A stretch of DNA of 64,000 nt from PXAP01 sp964421595 (GTDB lineage Bacteria > Bacteroidota > Bacteroidia > Bacteroidales > PUMT01), in assembly GCA_964421595.1 (NCBI GenBank), contig CAYQXY010000001.1, positions 1 to 64,000 on the forward strand, read 5' to 3'. Positions 6,097-15,619 of the stretch are shown piece after piece. The position numbers and the translations under genes were made by a program. Under the pieces are notes generated by a model that was not told the origin of the DNA, ran no database searches, and was given only the letters and a program-made list of their open reading frames with translations. The first letter of the stretch is position 1. Every line of letters begins with the position of its first letter.

Positions 6097-9000
6097 ATGA
6101 ACCTTTCAAAGCTGATAATAAGATCCTTTTTTCATTATTTACGGGCTAACCTGACGGCTGCCGGGGGACTGGCAGTTGCAATAGCGGTTATTACGGGAGC
6201 TTTAATTATTGGCGATTCTCTGAGTCATTCTTTGGAAAAGGCAGTCAATATGAGACTTGGAAACATAACTCATACTATAACTGCCGGCGACAGGCTGTTT
6301 ACGATGGAGCTGGGAGAAAGGTTTTCAAAGAAAACTGAAAATCCTGTATCACGGGCCCTTATTGCCGAAGGGATGGCAGTCGCCGAAGGGGGACAGGAAA
6401 GATTAAACAGGGTTCACATTACCGGGGTGGATGAGTTTTTCAGCTCTGTACTTGGAGCAGGATCATACTATGATTCAATCGGGCCCGGAGAGGTTATCAT
6501 AAGCAAAAATATGGCTGACAGGCTCAACCTCGTGCCAGGTGATTTTTTTCAACTCAGGATGAAAAGAGCTGGTGTGATCCCGGCAAATACGCCCCTGGTT
6601 TCAGATGCCGATCAGACAGTGTCAAGAAGGGTGATGGTTGCGGCTATTGCTGAAGAGGAAAATTATGGCAGGTTCAACCTTCTCTCGTCTCAAACTGCGC
6701 CTTACAATGTTTTTACAGATATCAGTTGGCTCAACCAGGTCATGGGAATCAGCGAAATGGCCAACATAATTATTGTTTCGGGCAATGAAGATGATAGCAG
6801 GCTGCTGTCCGGACATCTCAGTGCTGTCTGGAGCCTGGAGGATGCAAACCTTTTACTGGATCTTCTGCCGTATCAGGGCCGCCTGGAGATAAGCTCAGAA
6901 AGGGTATTCATCGAAAACAATATATCAGACCCTCTCGGCAGACTTTTCCCCGGCAGCATCCGGTTTCTCTCCTATTTTGTCAATTCAATTGAAAAAGATG
7001 ATAAAAGTACCCCATATTCATTTATAGCGGCAGACAGCCGTAAAGATTTGAAACCGGGTGAAACAATTATTAACAGTTGGCTTGCCGATGACCTGTCCGC
7101 CTCTGTCGGCGACAGCATCCTTATACGTTACTGGGAAACTGGTCCGCGACGGGAACTGACTGAAAAAGAGGCAAGGATGGTAATAACCGGTATTGAAGAA
7201 ATGTCAGAATCGGCTGGTGACTCAATATTGATTCCACACCTGCCGGGGTTATCCGATGCTGATAATTGCAGGGACTGGGACGCGGGTGTTCCGGTAGAGT
7301 TCTCGAGGATAAGGGATAAGGACGAGGATTACTGGACAGACTATAAGGGTACACCAAAGGCTTATATATCGGCCGACTGGGGACAGCGATTATGGTCAAA
7401 CCGTTTTGGAGATCTTACTGCCGTATGGCTTCCCAGGGATATACAGGACCAGGAGGAGGTACGTGAAAAGGTCAGATCTGCAGTAAACCCGCTCAGTCTC
7501 GGATTCCAGGTAAATGAGGTCCGGGAACAGGGAATCAATTCTGCGGCGGCAGGAGTTGATTTTGGGATGCTTTTCGGGGGACTGGGTTTTTTCGTAATGC
7601 TGGCCGGAGTGATGCTTTTCTTTCTTCTTTTGCTCTATAATATTGAAAAACGAAGGGATCAGATCAGGCTCTTCTCATCACTGGGTTACCCGTTAAAACT
7701 TATCAGGAAAATATATCTCGGCGAGGGAATGGTGGTGGCTGTTGCGGGAAGTATTGGCGGATTGCTCCTGGCAATTCTCTATGGAAGGGCTGTATACTGG
7801 GCTCTGACACGGGTATGGCAGGACATTGTACGTACCGACATGCTAGAGATGGTCATCAGGCCTTCCTCACTGTTTTACGGTTTTATAGCCGGTATCTTTA
7901 TCGCTTTACTGGTAACGGTATTCAGCCTGAACAGGCATATACTCAAGAAGAGCCCGGGGAAAGGTATTCATGAACCGCAGAAAAATAATGGAAGTAAAAT
8001 CAGGTATCGTTTCATTGTTGCATCCATTCTCGCACTTTCAGGGGCTATTATACTTCTCAGGCAGATAATTTCAGGGACAGGTATCGACCCTGTCAGCTTT
8101 TTTGCAGCAGGCGGACTCCTGTTGCCTGCATTCCTTATTGCTGCCGACATATTCCTGCTAATGCTGGAAGAGAAAAAATACAACAGGGTAAGCATGGAAA
8201 CTCTTTCCATGAAGAATCTTGCAAGGAACCGCACAAGGAGCCTTTCGGTAATTATCCTGCTGGCTCTGGGTATATTCGTGGTAATTGCCACAGGCTCGAA
8301 CAGGAAGGATGCAGCCAGCGGAGAAACACATCCGGAGGGTGGTACAGGGGGATATTTGTTTGTTGCTGAAGCTACCGTCCCGGTTCTTCATAATCTCAAC
8401 AGCAATGAAACAAAACTTAATCTGAACATTCCGGAAGATATCAGTTTTATCCAGATGAGTGCAAGCTATGCCGACGATGCCAGCTGCCTCAACCTTAACC
8501 AGGTTGCGAATCCCCGTATTCTTTCAGTCGATCCCTCAATGCTGGAGGGCAGGTTCAGCTTTTCCGGAACAACTCAGTGGCTGGATGTCAGTAATCCCTG
8601 GCAGAGCCTCAATATGGAAATACCGGCAACAAAAACAACCGGAAATGATGAAAAAAACTCCACTGTTATTCCAGCCATTGCCGATCAGGCTGTTATACAA
8701 TGGGGACTGGGTAAAAAGCCGGGAGATACACTTATTTATACAGATGAAAAAGGAAATGAACTGATGTTATTGCTTGTAGGTGGCCTTGCAAATTCTGTGT
8801 TCCAGGGGAACATAATAATTTCTGAGAAGCATTTCCTCAGGCATTTTCCCACTGTAAGCGGCAGCAGCTTTTTCCTAATGGATGCCGATTTTGAACAACA
8901 GCAGGAAATAAGAGAAGAACTGGATTTTATTTTCCGTGACCATGGATGGGAAATGACCACTGCGGTCGACCGGCTGAATGAATTCAATTCGGTTGAAAAT

Positions 9001-9384
9001 ACTTATCTGGCGATATTCCTGATGCTGGGAGCACTTGGAATTTTACTGGGAGTGGTAGGGCTCTCGGTAGTTATGGCACGAAGTATAATTGAACGAAAAA
9101 GTGAGATTGCATTATACACCTCCCTGGGTTACAAAAGAAAACAGATCACATCCCTGATTGTCAGGGAGTATACCTTCCTGCTGATTGCAGGCCTTTTTGC
9201 AGGAGTTCCCCCGGCCCTTATAGCATCACTGCCTTCGCTGCTTCCCGGAACCCAGACGGCTGGTTTTTCATTTCTGGCTATCATCACAGCAGCTATTCTG
9301 CTGAATGGAATGGTCTGGATAATAATAACTTCACGGCTGATGATCGGCAATACCAATATCATTGCAGCACTCCGGAACGACTGA
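6097..9384 (+). CDS. Very large ABC permease with two FtsX modules
   Basis: This 1095-residue membrane protein starts with a transmembrane anchor (about 18-40) followed by a large extracytoplasmic MacB-PCD-like region. A first FtsX module has membrane segments near 488-517, 545-567 and 592-612. Two or three segments follow (about 640-656, 668-692, 713-735), then a second extracytoplasmic region, and a final FtsX module (about 969-996, 1027-1047, 1060-1081). This is the duplicated ten-helix layout of large FtsX-like permeases, not the four-helix MacB layout. With the LolD-like ATPase at 5212 it probably drives envelope transport or extraction. Substrate unknown. A short basic segment (ARNRTRSLS, about 704-712) precedes helix 7 as expected for a cytoplasmic coupling region. 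Confidence 0.85.
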   Translation: MNLSKLIIRSFFHYLRANLTAAGGLAVAIAVITGALIIGDSLSHSLEKAVNMRLGNITHTITAGDRLFTMELGERFSKKTENPVSRALIAEGMAVAEGGQERLNRVHITGVDEFFSSVLGAGSYYDSIGPGEVIISKNMADRLNLVPGDFFQLRMKRAGVIPANTPLVSDADQTVSRRVMVAAIAEEENYGRFNLLSSQTAPYNVFTDISWLNQVMGISEMANIIIVSGNEDDSRLLSGHLSAVWSLEDANLLLDLLPYQGRLEISSERVFIENNISDPLGRLFPGSIRFLSYFVNSIEKDDKSTPYSFIAADSRKDLKPGETIINSWLADDLSASVGDSILIRYWETGPRRELTEKEARMVITGIEEMSESAGDSILIPHLPGLSDADNCRDWDAGVPVEFSRIRDKDEDYWTDYKGTPKAYISADWGQRLWSNRFGDLTAVWLPRDIQDQEEVREKVRSAVNPLSLGFQVNEVREQGINSAAAGVDFGMLFGGLGFFVMLAGVMLFFLLLLYNIEKRRDQIRLFSSLGYPLKLIRKIYLGEGMVVAVAGSIGGLLLAILYGRAVYWALTRVWQDIVRTDMLEMVIRPSSLFYGFIAGIFIALLVTVFSLNRHILKKSPGKGIHEPQKNNGSKIRYRFIVASILALSGAIILLRQIISGTGIDPVSFFAAGGLLLPAFLIAADIFLLMLEEKKYNRVSMETLSMKNLARNRTRSLSVIILLALGIFVVIATGSNRKDAASGETHPEGGTGGYLFVAEATVPVLHNLNSNETKLNLNIPEDISFIQMSASYADDASCLNLNQVANPRILSVDPSMLEGRFSFSGTTQWLDVSNPWQSLNMEIPATKTTGNDEKNSTVIPAIADQAVIQWGLGKKPGDTLIYTDEKGNELMLLLVGGLANSVFQGNIIISEKHFLRHFPTVSGSSFFLMDADFEQQQEIREELDFIFRDHGWEMTTAVDRLNEFNSVENTYLAIFLMLGALGILLGVVGLSVVMARSIIERKSEIALYTSLGYKRKQITSLIVREYTFLLIAGLFAGVPPALIASLPSLLPGTQTAGFSFLAIITAAILLNGMVWIIITSRLMIGNTNIIAALRND

Positions 9385-9560
9385 TAACCTTATATTTAGC
9401 AATTCACTATCTCTATTCAGGAGGGAAGGTAAAAATGTCCTGCGGCACACATTTAAAGATCCCGGCCGGATGGCATATCAGGGCTTCATTAACAAGCTCA
9501 CAAATTGAACAATTTCCGGTTAATCTTCTTTTTATAATTAATGATTTAATTGCGCTGAAT

Positions 9561-10601
9561 ATGGAAATTGGAATTACCACTTTCGTGGAAAATACTCCTG
9601 ATCCCGATACCGGAAAAATACTGAGCCCCCAGGAAAGGATGAGTAACCTGATGGAGGAAATTGAATTGGCAGATCAGGCCGGGCTTGATGTTTTTGCAAT
9701 CGGGGAACATCACAGATCTGACTTTATCGTATCCTCTCCGGCCATCGTACTCGCTGCAGCAGCCGTTAAAACCAAAAACATCAAATTATCAAGTGCTGTT
9801 ACAGTGCTAAGCTCCGACGACCCGGTGCGCGTTTTCCAGGACTTTGCACATATTGATCTTCTTTCTAAAGGCCGCACCGAAATAATGGCAGGCAGGGGGT
9901 CCTTCATTGAGTCATTTCCACTTTTCGGTTATGATATGAAAGATTACAATTCTCTGTTTATCGAAAAGCTGGAATTACTGATGGAATTAAATAAGAATGA
10001 GGTGGTGAACTGGAGAGGTAAACACAGGGCTCCGTTAGACAACCTGGGGGTATATCCGAGGCCTTATCAGCGGGAGATTCCAATCTGGGTAGCAATAGGC
10101 GGCACACCTGAATCGGTAGTGCGAACCGCAGGCTATGACCTTCCGATGGCTCTTGCAATTATTGGAGGTATGCCTGAGCGGTTTGTGCCACTTACCGATC
10201 TTTACAAACAAACCTATAAATCATCCGGTCATGCTCCTGAGAAGTTCCAGCTTGCAATTAATTCACACGGTTTTATAGGAGAAGATTCACAAAAAGCAGC
10301 AGATGAGTTTTATGGTCCATATGCCCACGTCATGAGCAAGATAGGCCGTGAACGCGGCTGGCCGCCTATGAACCGGAACCAGTATGAAATGATGAGAGAC
10401 ACCGGTGGCTCGCTCCTGGTCGGAAGTCCGCAGCAGGTAACCGAAAAAATCTTATATGAATACGAACTTTTTGGCAACACCCGGTTTTTGCTGCATATAA
10501 GCGTGGGCACAATGCCCCATGCCAGCGTGATGAAAGCGATTGAATTACTGGGCTCAGTAGTGGCGCCGGCCGTCAAAAAGGCAGTAATGAAAACGGCCTG
10601 A
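9561..10601 (+). CDS. LLM-class flavin-dependent oxidoreductase (luciferase-like)
   Basis: From ATG 9561 the product is 346 residues, the normal size for bacterial-luciferase-like monooxygenases. It begins MEIGITTFVENTPD and carries AIGEHHRSDF, SSAVTVLSSDDPVRVFQDFA and a GRGSFIES phosphate-binding segment of the TIM-barrel family. Such proteins use reduced FMN or F420 on aldehydes, sulfonates or other organics; the substrate cannot be told. The frame is open back to an ATG at 9435 preceded by a strong AGGAGG, which would add 42 residues unlike the family. I prefer 9561 on homology, but the ribosome-binding site makes 9435 a serious alternative. It begins 50-176 bp after the permease gene and may be co-transcribed. 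Confidence 0.85.
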   Translation: MEIGITTFVENTPDPDTGKILSPQERMSNLMEEIELADQAGLDVFAIGEHHRSDFIVSSPAIVLAAAAVKTKNIKLSSAVTVLSSDDPVRVFQDFAHIDLLSKGRTEIMAGRGSFIESFPLFGYDMKDYNSLFIEKLELLMELNKNEVVNWRGKHRAPLDNLGVYPRPYQREIPIWVAIGGTPESVVRTAGYDLPMALAIIGGMPERFVPLTDLYKQTYKSSGHAPEKFQLAINSHGFIGEDSQKAADEFYGPYAHVMSKIGRERGWPPMNRNQYEMMRDTGGSLLVGSPQQVTEKILYEYELFGNTRFLLHISVGTMPHASVMKAIELLGSVVAPAVKKAVMKTA

Positions 10602-10624
10602 ATATTTCTGCCCACGGTTCGAAA

Positions 10625-10801
10625 ATGGTGCTAATTAAACATTCCCCATTTGTATCTGAAACAGCCAATATGATAAAAATAGACCCCGCACCATGGCCAT
10701 TTACAGCGGATAATGCAAGTGTCTATCTGAAAAAAGTATCGGATGATACAAATAAGGAAATCACCTATGCAGATGGTTATTCGCCAAAAGAATTAGGATA
10801 G
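10625..10801 (+). CDS. Possible small protein, 58 residues, unknown
   Basis: ATG 10625 to TAG 10801 encodes 58 residues with a conspicuous PAPWPFTADNASVYLKK stretch. There is no signal peptide, membrane segment or recognised motif. It fills the gap between the oxidoreductase gene and convergent hisS, and its stop codon falls in the hairpin at 10799-10816. It may be a real small gene, the tail of a decayed gene, or chance; nothing decides. Confidence 0.25.
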   Translation: MVLIKHSPFVSETANMIKIDPAPWPFTADNASVYLKKVSDDTNKEITYADGYSPKELG

Positions 10802-10816
10802 CCGGTAAGCCGGCTA
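10799..10816. terminator. Hairpin at the 3' end of hisS
   Basis: TAGCCGG and CCGGCTA form a perfect 7-bp stem with a TAAG loop that includes the hisS stop codon. On the minus strand only a loose T-rich stretch follows. It may serve both convergent transcripts. Confidence 0.4.
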
Positions 10817-12178
10817 AACGGTTATATGCCTGATAATATCCTGATTATTAATTTTTTCCTGGGTGCCGGTTTTCATGTTTTTCAGGGTGACTGTACCCTC
10901 AGATAGTTCACTTTCGCCAATCAGAGCTACAAATGGGATATTCCGGCTATTTGCATAACTCATTTGTTTTTTCATTTTAACTGGATCGGGATATATCTCT
11001 GCTGAAACTCCAGCCTTTCGAAGCTCTTTGAGGATCTTAATACAGAATCCAGATTCATCTCCACCAAAATTAACAAACATCAGTTTTGTTGCTGTGGCAA
11101 GGTCCAGCGGAAACCCGTCAGTATGGGCAAGCACATCGTAAATCCTGTCGGCACCAAATGATACACCTACACCCGATACACCACTTAAACCAAATACCCC
11201 GGTAAGGTTATCATACCTGCCTCCGCCACAAATACTTCCAATTTCAACATCGGCCGATTTAACCTCGAAGATTGTCCCGGTATAATAATTCAAACCTCTT
11301 GCAAGCGAGACTTCAAATTCAAGGGCATTTTCAATACCTGCATGCTCCAGGTAATCAAGCACCAGCTTCATCTCACTCACCCCCTGCTGACCTTGTTCAC
11401 TTGCTCTGAAAAGGGTTGTGAGTTCATTCAGCTTCTCATTATTATTGCCCTTCATCTCAATTACCGGCCGGAGTTTTCTGATTGCCTCCGGGGCAATTTC
11501 CTTCTCTTTCATTTCATCACAAACAGCATCAATCCCTATTTTGTCAAGCTTATCCATGGCAACGGTCATTGCCGTCAGTTTTTCAGGCTGACCGATTATC
11601 TCAGCAATACCAGTAAGTATCTTCCTGTTATTTAGTTTGATTACCGCATTAAGGTTTAGCCGGCAGAAAACATCATCGATTATCTGGGTAAGTTCAACTT
11701 CGTTGAGAAGGGAATCGCTTCCGATTACATCAACATCACACTGAAAGAACTCGCGGTAACGTCCTTTCTGTGGCCTGTCAGCCCGCCAAACCGGTTGTAT
11801 CTGATACCGTTTAAAGGGAAATAAAAGTTCATTCTGATGCTGAACAACAAAACGGGCAAAAGGTACTGTAAGATCATACCTCAACCCGCGATCACAAACC
11901 AGATTTGCAAATTTTGCACTATCAGTCAATAAATCTCCCTTCCCGGAAAGCTTTCCCAGAAAATCACCAGAATTAAGTATTCTGAAAAGCAGCTTGTCTC
12001 CCTCTTCTCCGTATTTTCCCAGCAGGGAAGAAAGATTTTCCATTGCCGGAGTTTCAATCGGTACATATCCGTACAGGCTGAAGACCTCTTTGATATTGCT
12101 GAATATGTAATTCCTTCTTGCCATTTCTCCGGGCAAAAAGTCTCTTGTTCCTTTCGGTACCGAAGGTTTCTGGGACAT
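10814..12178 (-). CDS. hisS: Histidine--tRNA ligase
   Basis: This 454-residue class II aminoacyl-tRNA synthetase charges tRNA-His. Visible marks are PKGTRDFLPGE at the N-terminus (motif region before 1), YRYDLTVPFARFV-type motif 2 context (RYDLTVPFAR), the QPVWRADRPQKGRYREFFQCDVD block, and the histidine-specific LARGLNYYTGTIFEV and GGGRYDNLTG motifs. The C-terminal anticodon-binding domain starts near residue 365. Length is normal. It is transcribed alone or with a preceding -7 box at 12204-12211. Confidence 0.97.
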   Translation of the reverse strand: MSQKPSVPKGTRDFLPGEMARRNYIFSNIKEVFSLYGYVPIETPAMENLSSLLGKYGEEGDKLLFRILNSGDFLGKLSGKGDLLTDSAKFANLVCDRGLRYDLTVPFARFVVQHQNELLFPFKRYQIQPVWRADRPQKGRYREFFQCDVDVIGSDSLLNEVELTQIIDDVFCRLNLNAVIKLNNRKILTGIAEIIGQPEKLTAMTVAMDKLDKIGIDAVCDEMKEKEIAPEAIRKLRPVIEMKGNNNEKLNELTTLFRASEQGQQGVSEMKLVLDYLEHAGIENALEFEVSLARGLNYYTGTIFEVKSADVEIGSICGGGRYDNLTGVFGLSGVSGVGVSFGADRIYDVLAHTDGFPLDLATATKLMFVNFGGDESGFCIKILKELRKAGVSAEIYPDPVKMKKQMSYANSRNIPFVALIGESELSEGTVTLKNMKTGTQEKINNQDIIRHITV

Positions 12179-12203
12179 GCATTAAAAATATTGATTAATC
12201 CTG

Positions 12204-12211
12204 CAAATATA
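12204..12211 (-). promoter_or_regulatory. Possible hisS promoter -7 box
   Basis: TATATTTG on the minus strand matches TAnnTTTG, with a predicted leader of about 22 bases to the hisS ATG. No -33 element was found. Confidence 0.4.
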
Positions 12212-12216
12212 AGGAT

Positions 12217-12573
12217 TTATGTGATGAACCTTATACAGAGCGGATATCTGTAGTAACTCCCTTCATTAGCCTTAATGGCGGCAACCACTACTATTACTAT
12301 ATTAAAGAAAAACAGGGCAATCAGTAAGGCAAATCCTACGAGGACCAGAATCAGCAACAGTGATGCAAGAAAATAAATCACCATTGATATCTGGAAGTTT
12401 ATTGCCTCTTTTCCCTGATCATCTACGAGAGGATACTCCTCCTTTTTTAATGACCAGACAATTATTGGTCCTATAATATTGCCAAAAGGAATTATAAATC
12501 CGGCAAAAACACTGATATGGCAAAACATTGCCCACATGCGTTCGTCAGACGAAAACTCATTTACCTGGTGCAT
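12217..12573 (-). CDS. DUF4870 (Tic20-like) membrane protein
   Basis: This 118-residue protein has the DUF4870 pattern: an N-terminal DERMWAMFCHISVFAG segment, a first helix, the conserved WSLKKEEYPLVDDQGKEA connector with INFQIS, and two further helices. Three to four membrane segments are expected. The family is widespread and of unknown function, and is placed with Tic20-like proteins by fold. It sits between hisS and ettA in the same direction, with 38 bp to the hisS start and 173 bp to ettA. Confidence 0.8.
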   Translation of the reverse strand: MHQVNEFSSDERMWAMFCHISVFAGFIIPFGNIIGPIIVWSLKKEEYPLVDDQGKEAINFQISMVIYFLASLLLILVLVGFALLIALFFFNIVIVVVAAIKANEGSYYRYPLCIRFIT

Positions 12574-12746
12574 AGTACATCGATTTAAATAAATAGGTTA
12601 ATAATAGGATCCAAAAATTTTATTTTTGTAATCATGCAAATTCTTCCCGGTAAAGTGTTGCCACGGATGGATCACCCGTGTAAAGTTCGTTTCTTTTTAT
12701 GCCCTGGCACCTGAAAGACCTTCATAATCGAAATTCATCAAGCCTT

Positions 12747-14423
12747 TCAGTCAGTTAATTTTTTGTATCTGATGCGTCCGGGGCCGGCATCACCAAGTCT
12801 TTTCCGGCGGTTTTCCTCATACTCGGAATAGCCCCCCTCAAAGAAGTAAACCTGGGAATTTCCCTCAAATGCAAGAATATGGGTAGCCACCCGGTCGAGA
12901 AACCATCGGTCATGCGAAATAATTACCGCACATCCGGCAAAACTTTCCAGTCCCTCTTCAAGAGCCCTTAAGGTGTTTATATCAATATCGTTTGTTGGTT
13001 CATCCAGTAAAAGTACATTTGCATTCTCTTTAAGGGTAAGTGCCAGGTGCAGCCTGTTGCGCTCTCCTCCTGAAAGCACCCCGCATTTCTTCTCCTGGTC
13101 AGCCCCGGTAAAATTAAACCTGGCAACATAAGCCCGTGCATTCATAGCTTTGCCACCCAGCTGGACAAATTCACTGTTGTCGGCAATTACCTGGTATACT
13201 GTTTTCTCAGGATCAATAGATGTGTGTGTCTGATCTATGTAGGCAACCTGTGCTGTTTCTCCCATGACAAAATTCCCCTTGTCAGGTTTTTCCATTCCCA
13301 TAATCATCCGGAAAAGAGTAGTTTTCCCAGCTCCGTTTGGCCCGATTACACCAACAATTCCGGCAGGCGGAAGCATAAAATTCAGATTTTCAAACAGTAG
13401 TTTATCATCATAAGCCTTGGAAACTTCCAGTGATTCAATTACCTTTTCTCCGAGTCGCGGACCACTGGGTATGAATATTTCCAGTTTTTCCTCCTTCTGT
13501 TTCACATCTTCATTCAATAACTTGTCATATGCCGATAACCGGGCTTTTGATTTGGCATGACGTGCCTTTGGTGCCATTCGAACCCATTCGAGCTCCCTTT
13601 CAAGGGTCTTCTGACGTTTGCCAGCCGATTTTTCTTCAACGGCAAGTCTTCTGGACTTCTGGTCCAGCCATGATGAGTAGTTTCCTTTCCACGGGATGCC
13701 TTCACCCCTGTCAAGTTCCAGTATCCATCCGGCAACATTGTCAAGGAAATACCTGTCATGTGTAATGGCGATAACGGTTCCCTTATATTGTCTCAGATGT
13801 TGCTCCAGCCAGTGAACAGATTCGGCATCCAGATGGTTTGTAGGCTCATCAAGAAGAAGAACATCCGGCTCTTCGAGCAGCAACCTGCAAAGCGCCACCC
13901 TGCGGGCTTCTCCCCCGGAAAGGTGGGTAACCGGGCTGTCTCCGTCAGGACACCGTAGGGCATCCATAGCCCGTTCGAGTTTACTGTCGAGCTCCCATCC
14001 GTTCAGGTTATCAATTTTCTCAGTGAGTTCACCCTGTCTTTCAATAAGTTTGTTCATCTGCTCGTCATCCATTGGCTCAGCAAACTTGTTGTTCAGCTCC
14101 TCATATTCCCTCAGCAGGCCTGCAAGTTCCCCCACACCCTCCATTACATTTTCCCTTACAGTCTTGTCCATATCGAGGTGTGGTTCCTGTTCGAGCATCC
14201 CTACGCTATATCCCGGAGAAAATACCACTTCACCATTAAATGATTTCTCTTTCCCGGCAATTATTTTGAGCAAGGTTGATTTCCCCGAACCATTTAGTCC
14301 GATAATCCCGATTTTTGCTCCATAGAAAAATGAAAGGTAAATATTGTTCAAAACTTTCTTCTGTGGAGGATATAATTTGGAAACCCCAACCATGGAAAAA
14401 ATTATCTTCTTATCATCACTCAT
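12747..14423 (-). CDS. ettA: Energy-dependent translational throttle protein (ABC-F)
   Basis: This 558-residue protein has two ABC ATPase domains and no membrane segments. Domain 1 has Walker A GLNGSGKST and signature LSGGEARRVAL; domain 2 has GPNGAGKTT and LSGGERNRLHLAL. Each Walker B ends LLLDEPTNHLD or LLLDEPTNDID. The linker carries the arm and P-site tRNA-interaction motif of ABC-F proteins, and the N-terminal SMVGVSKLYPPQK wording and overall length are typical of EttA. EttA binds the ribosomal E site and regulates entry into elongation according to ADP/ATP. It is part of a leftward group with DUF4870 and hisS. Confidence 0.93.
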   Translation of the reverse strand: MSDDKKIIFSMVGVSKLYPPQKKVLNNIYLSFFYGAKIGIIGLNGSGKSTLLKIIAGKEKSFNGEVVFSPGYSVGMLEQEPHLDMDKTVRENVMEGVGELAGLLREYEELNNKFAEPMDDEQMNKLIERQGELTEKIDNLNGWELDSKLERAMDALRCPDGDSPVTHLSGGEARRVALCRLLLEEPDVLLLDEPTNHLDAESVHWLEQHLRQYKGTVIAITHDRYFLDNVAGWILELDRGEGIPWKGNYSSWLDQKSRRLAVEEKSAGKRQKTLERELEWVRMAPKARHAKSKARLSAYDKLLNEDVKQKEEKLEIFIPSGPRLGEKVIESLEVSKAYDDKLLFENLNFMLPPAGIVGVIGPNGAGKTTLFRMIMGMEKPDKGNFVMGETAQVAYIDQTHTSIDPEKTVYQVIADNSEFVQLGGKAMNARAYVARFNFTGADQEKKCGVLSGGERNRLHLALTLKENANVLLLDEPTNDIDINTLRALEEGLESFAGCAVIISHDRWFLDRVATHILAFEGNSQVYFFEGGYSEYEENRRKRLGDAGPGRIRYKKLTD

Positions 14424-14506
14424 ATATCTGACTCTTATTCGATTAACTATAATTTTTTTATTGCTGATTCTTTCAGTTCAGACTAGAATATCATTAAAAT
14501 TACTGC

Positions 14507-15376
14507 TTAATTCCTTGCAAGCCTTTTGAAATCAGTTGCCAGTATACCATCGGGCCTCTTCGGCATTTTAATCATATGATGGTCGAAGAAGTAAAAGTTG
14601 GCATCTCCTGCACCAATAAGGACTTTATAGCACCTTGCTTTCAGCCTTGTTCCTTCAGGTCCGACCTTATGAAGAAATATGACATCCTGGTCTTTGTTGC
14701 TGATTGCCTGGTCCATCTGCTCGCGGGTTACTATTTCTACTCTCCCGGGATAATAGTTTTCAATCTTTTCCTTTGTATCAACCTCCGAAGTAAGTTCATG
14801 CTGAAGTACATACAGAACCTTGTCCTTGACCCCGGATGTAAGGTTATCATTATAATATTTGAAAACATTAGAAGAATAAAGTTTCGGATCTTTTTGCAGA
14901 AGACTGATGTGATTTTGAATGAAGCGGACAAATACACCAAGCTTATACAAATAATTGTCTTCATCGGCATTAAGATAAGCCAGTGGAACCGGGCACAAAT
15001 CAGGCATATCGCCAATTTTCCTTGCACTTCCACCTAAGAGCAGATTAAGGAACTTATAACGGGCTTTTGACTTATCGCGATCAAAGAAAACATCAGTAGT
15101 CATAAGAAATGATAATGACGGATCATTCATGTATTTATCAAAATCACTAAAAGGAATAAATTCATATTCTGTAACAGTCCAGTTTTGCTCAACAGCTTCC
15201 TTTATCCATGAATTATACATTGACATGGGATTATTATCCAGCACCACCATGGTTTTTGTATTTAAAAAAGCGCTGACATCATCCCGTGAGGGAACATAGT
15301 TCTGGCACAGGGCTGTAGTCCATGTTCCAGACAAAATAATCAGCACCAGAATGTTCTTTAATACTAATAATCTCAT
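14507..15376 (-). CDS. Unknown exported protein, 289 residues
   Basis: I do not recognise the family. The N-terminus MRLLVLKNILVLIILSG is a good signal peptide, probably cleaved after TALC or nearby; it does not fit a lipoprotein lipobox well. The mature part is soluble, mixed alpha/beta, with no repeats. Some stretches (GDMPDLCPVPLAYLNADED; DKVLYVLQHELTSEVDTKEK; VLIGAGDANFYFFDHH) could be conserved. A good promoter (15410-15439) gives it its own transcript, divergent from the hybrid kinase-like gene at 15620. A periplasmic or surface role is inferred from the signal peptide only. Confidence 0.75.
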   Translation of the reverse strand: MRLLVLKNILVLIILSGTWTTALCQNYVPSRDDVSAFLNTKTMVVLDNNPMSMYNSWIKEAVEQNWTVTEYEFIPFSDFDKYMNDPSLSFLMTTDVFFDRDKSKARYKFLNLLLGGSARKIGDMPDLCPVPLAYLNADEDNYLYKLGVFVRFIQNHISLLQKDPKLYSSNVFKYYNDNLTSGVKDKVLYVLQHELTSEVDTKEKIENYYPGRVEIVTREQMDQAISNKDQDVIFLHKVGPEGTRLKARCYKVLIGAGDANFYFFDHHMIKMPKRPDGILATDFKRLARN

Positions 15377-15409
15377 ATTTAGTTATTTATTAATGAATGT
15401 AAAACATAA

Positions 15410-15439
15410 CAAACTTACATATTTTTTGTCAAAGCCAAA
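15410..15439 (-). promoter_or_regulatory. Bacteroidota-type promoter of the exported protein gene
   Basis: On the minus strand TTTG (15439-15436), 18 bases, then TAAGTTTG (15417-15410) matches TTTG-N19-21-TAnnTTTG with a spacer one base short. The predicted leader is about 30 bases. Confidence 0.5.
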
Positions 15440-15619
15440 CAGGGAGTTTATTACAAATAAACATTATCAAATTTTATCATCCAATAGCACAATGGAGAAT
15501 AAAATTCGGCAACAATTAAGTCAGGCAATTGCAGTTTTTTATTACTTTTGGATAATTGAATTTACAAATCCAAAACCGGAGACATTAAATGTATCCGGAA
15601 ATCTCCTCAAAAGTCCCAG

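Noticed and set aside
9435..9560. 42-residue N-terminal extension of the flavin oxidoreductase
   Set aside because: It has a strong AGGAGG but no family resemblance, and the typical N-terminus begins at 9561. Rejected with reserve.
14576..15037. 153-residue plus-strand frame antisense to the exported protein
   Set aside because: The minus-strand frame has a signal peptide, promoter and full length; the plus-strand one has none of these.
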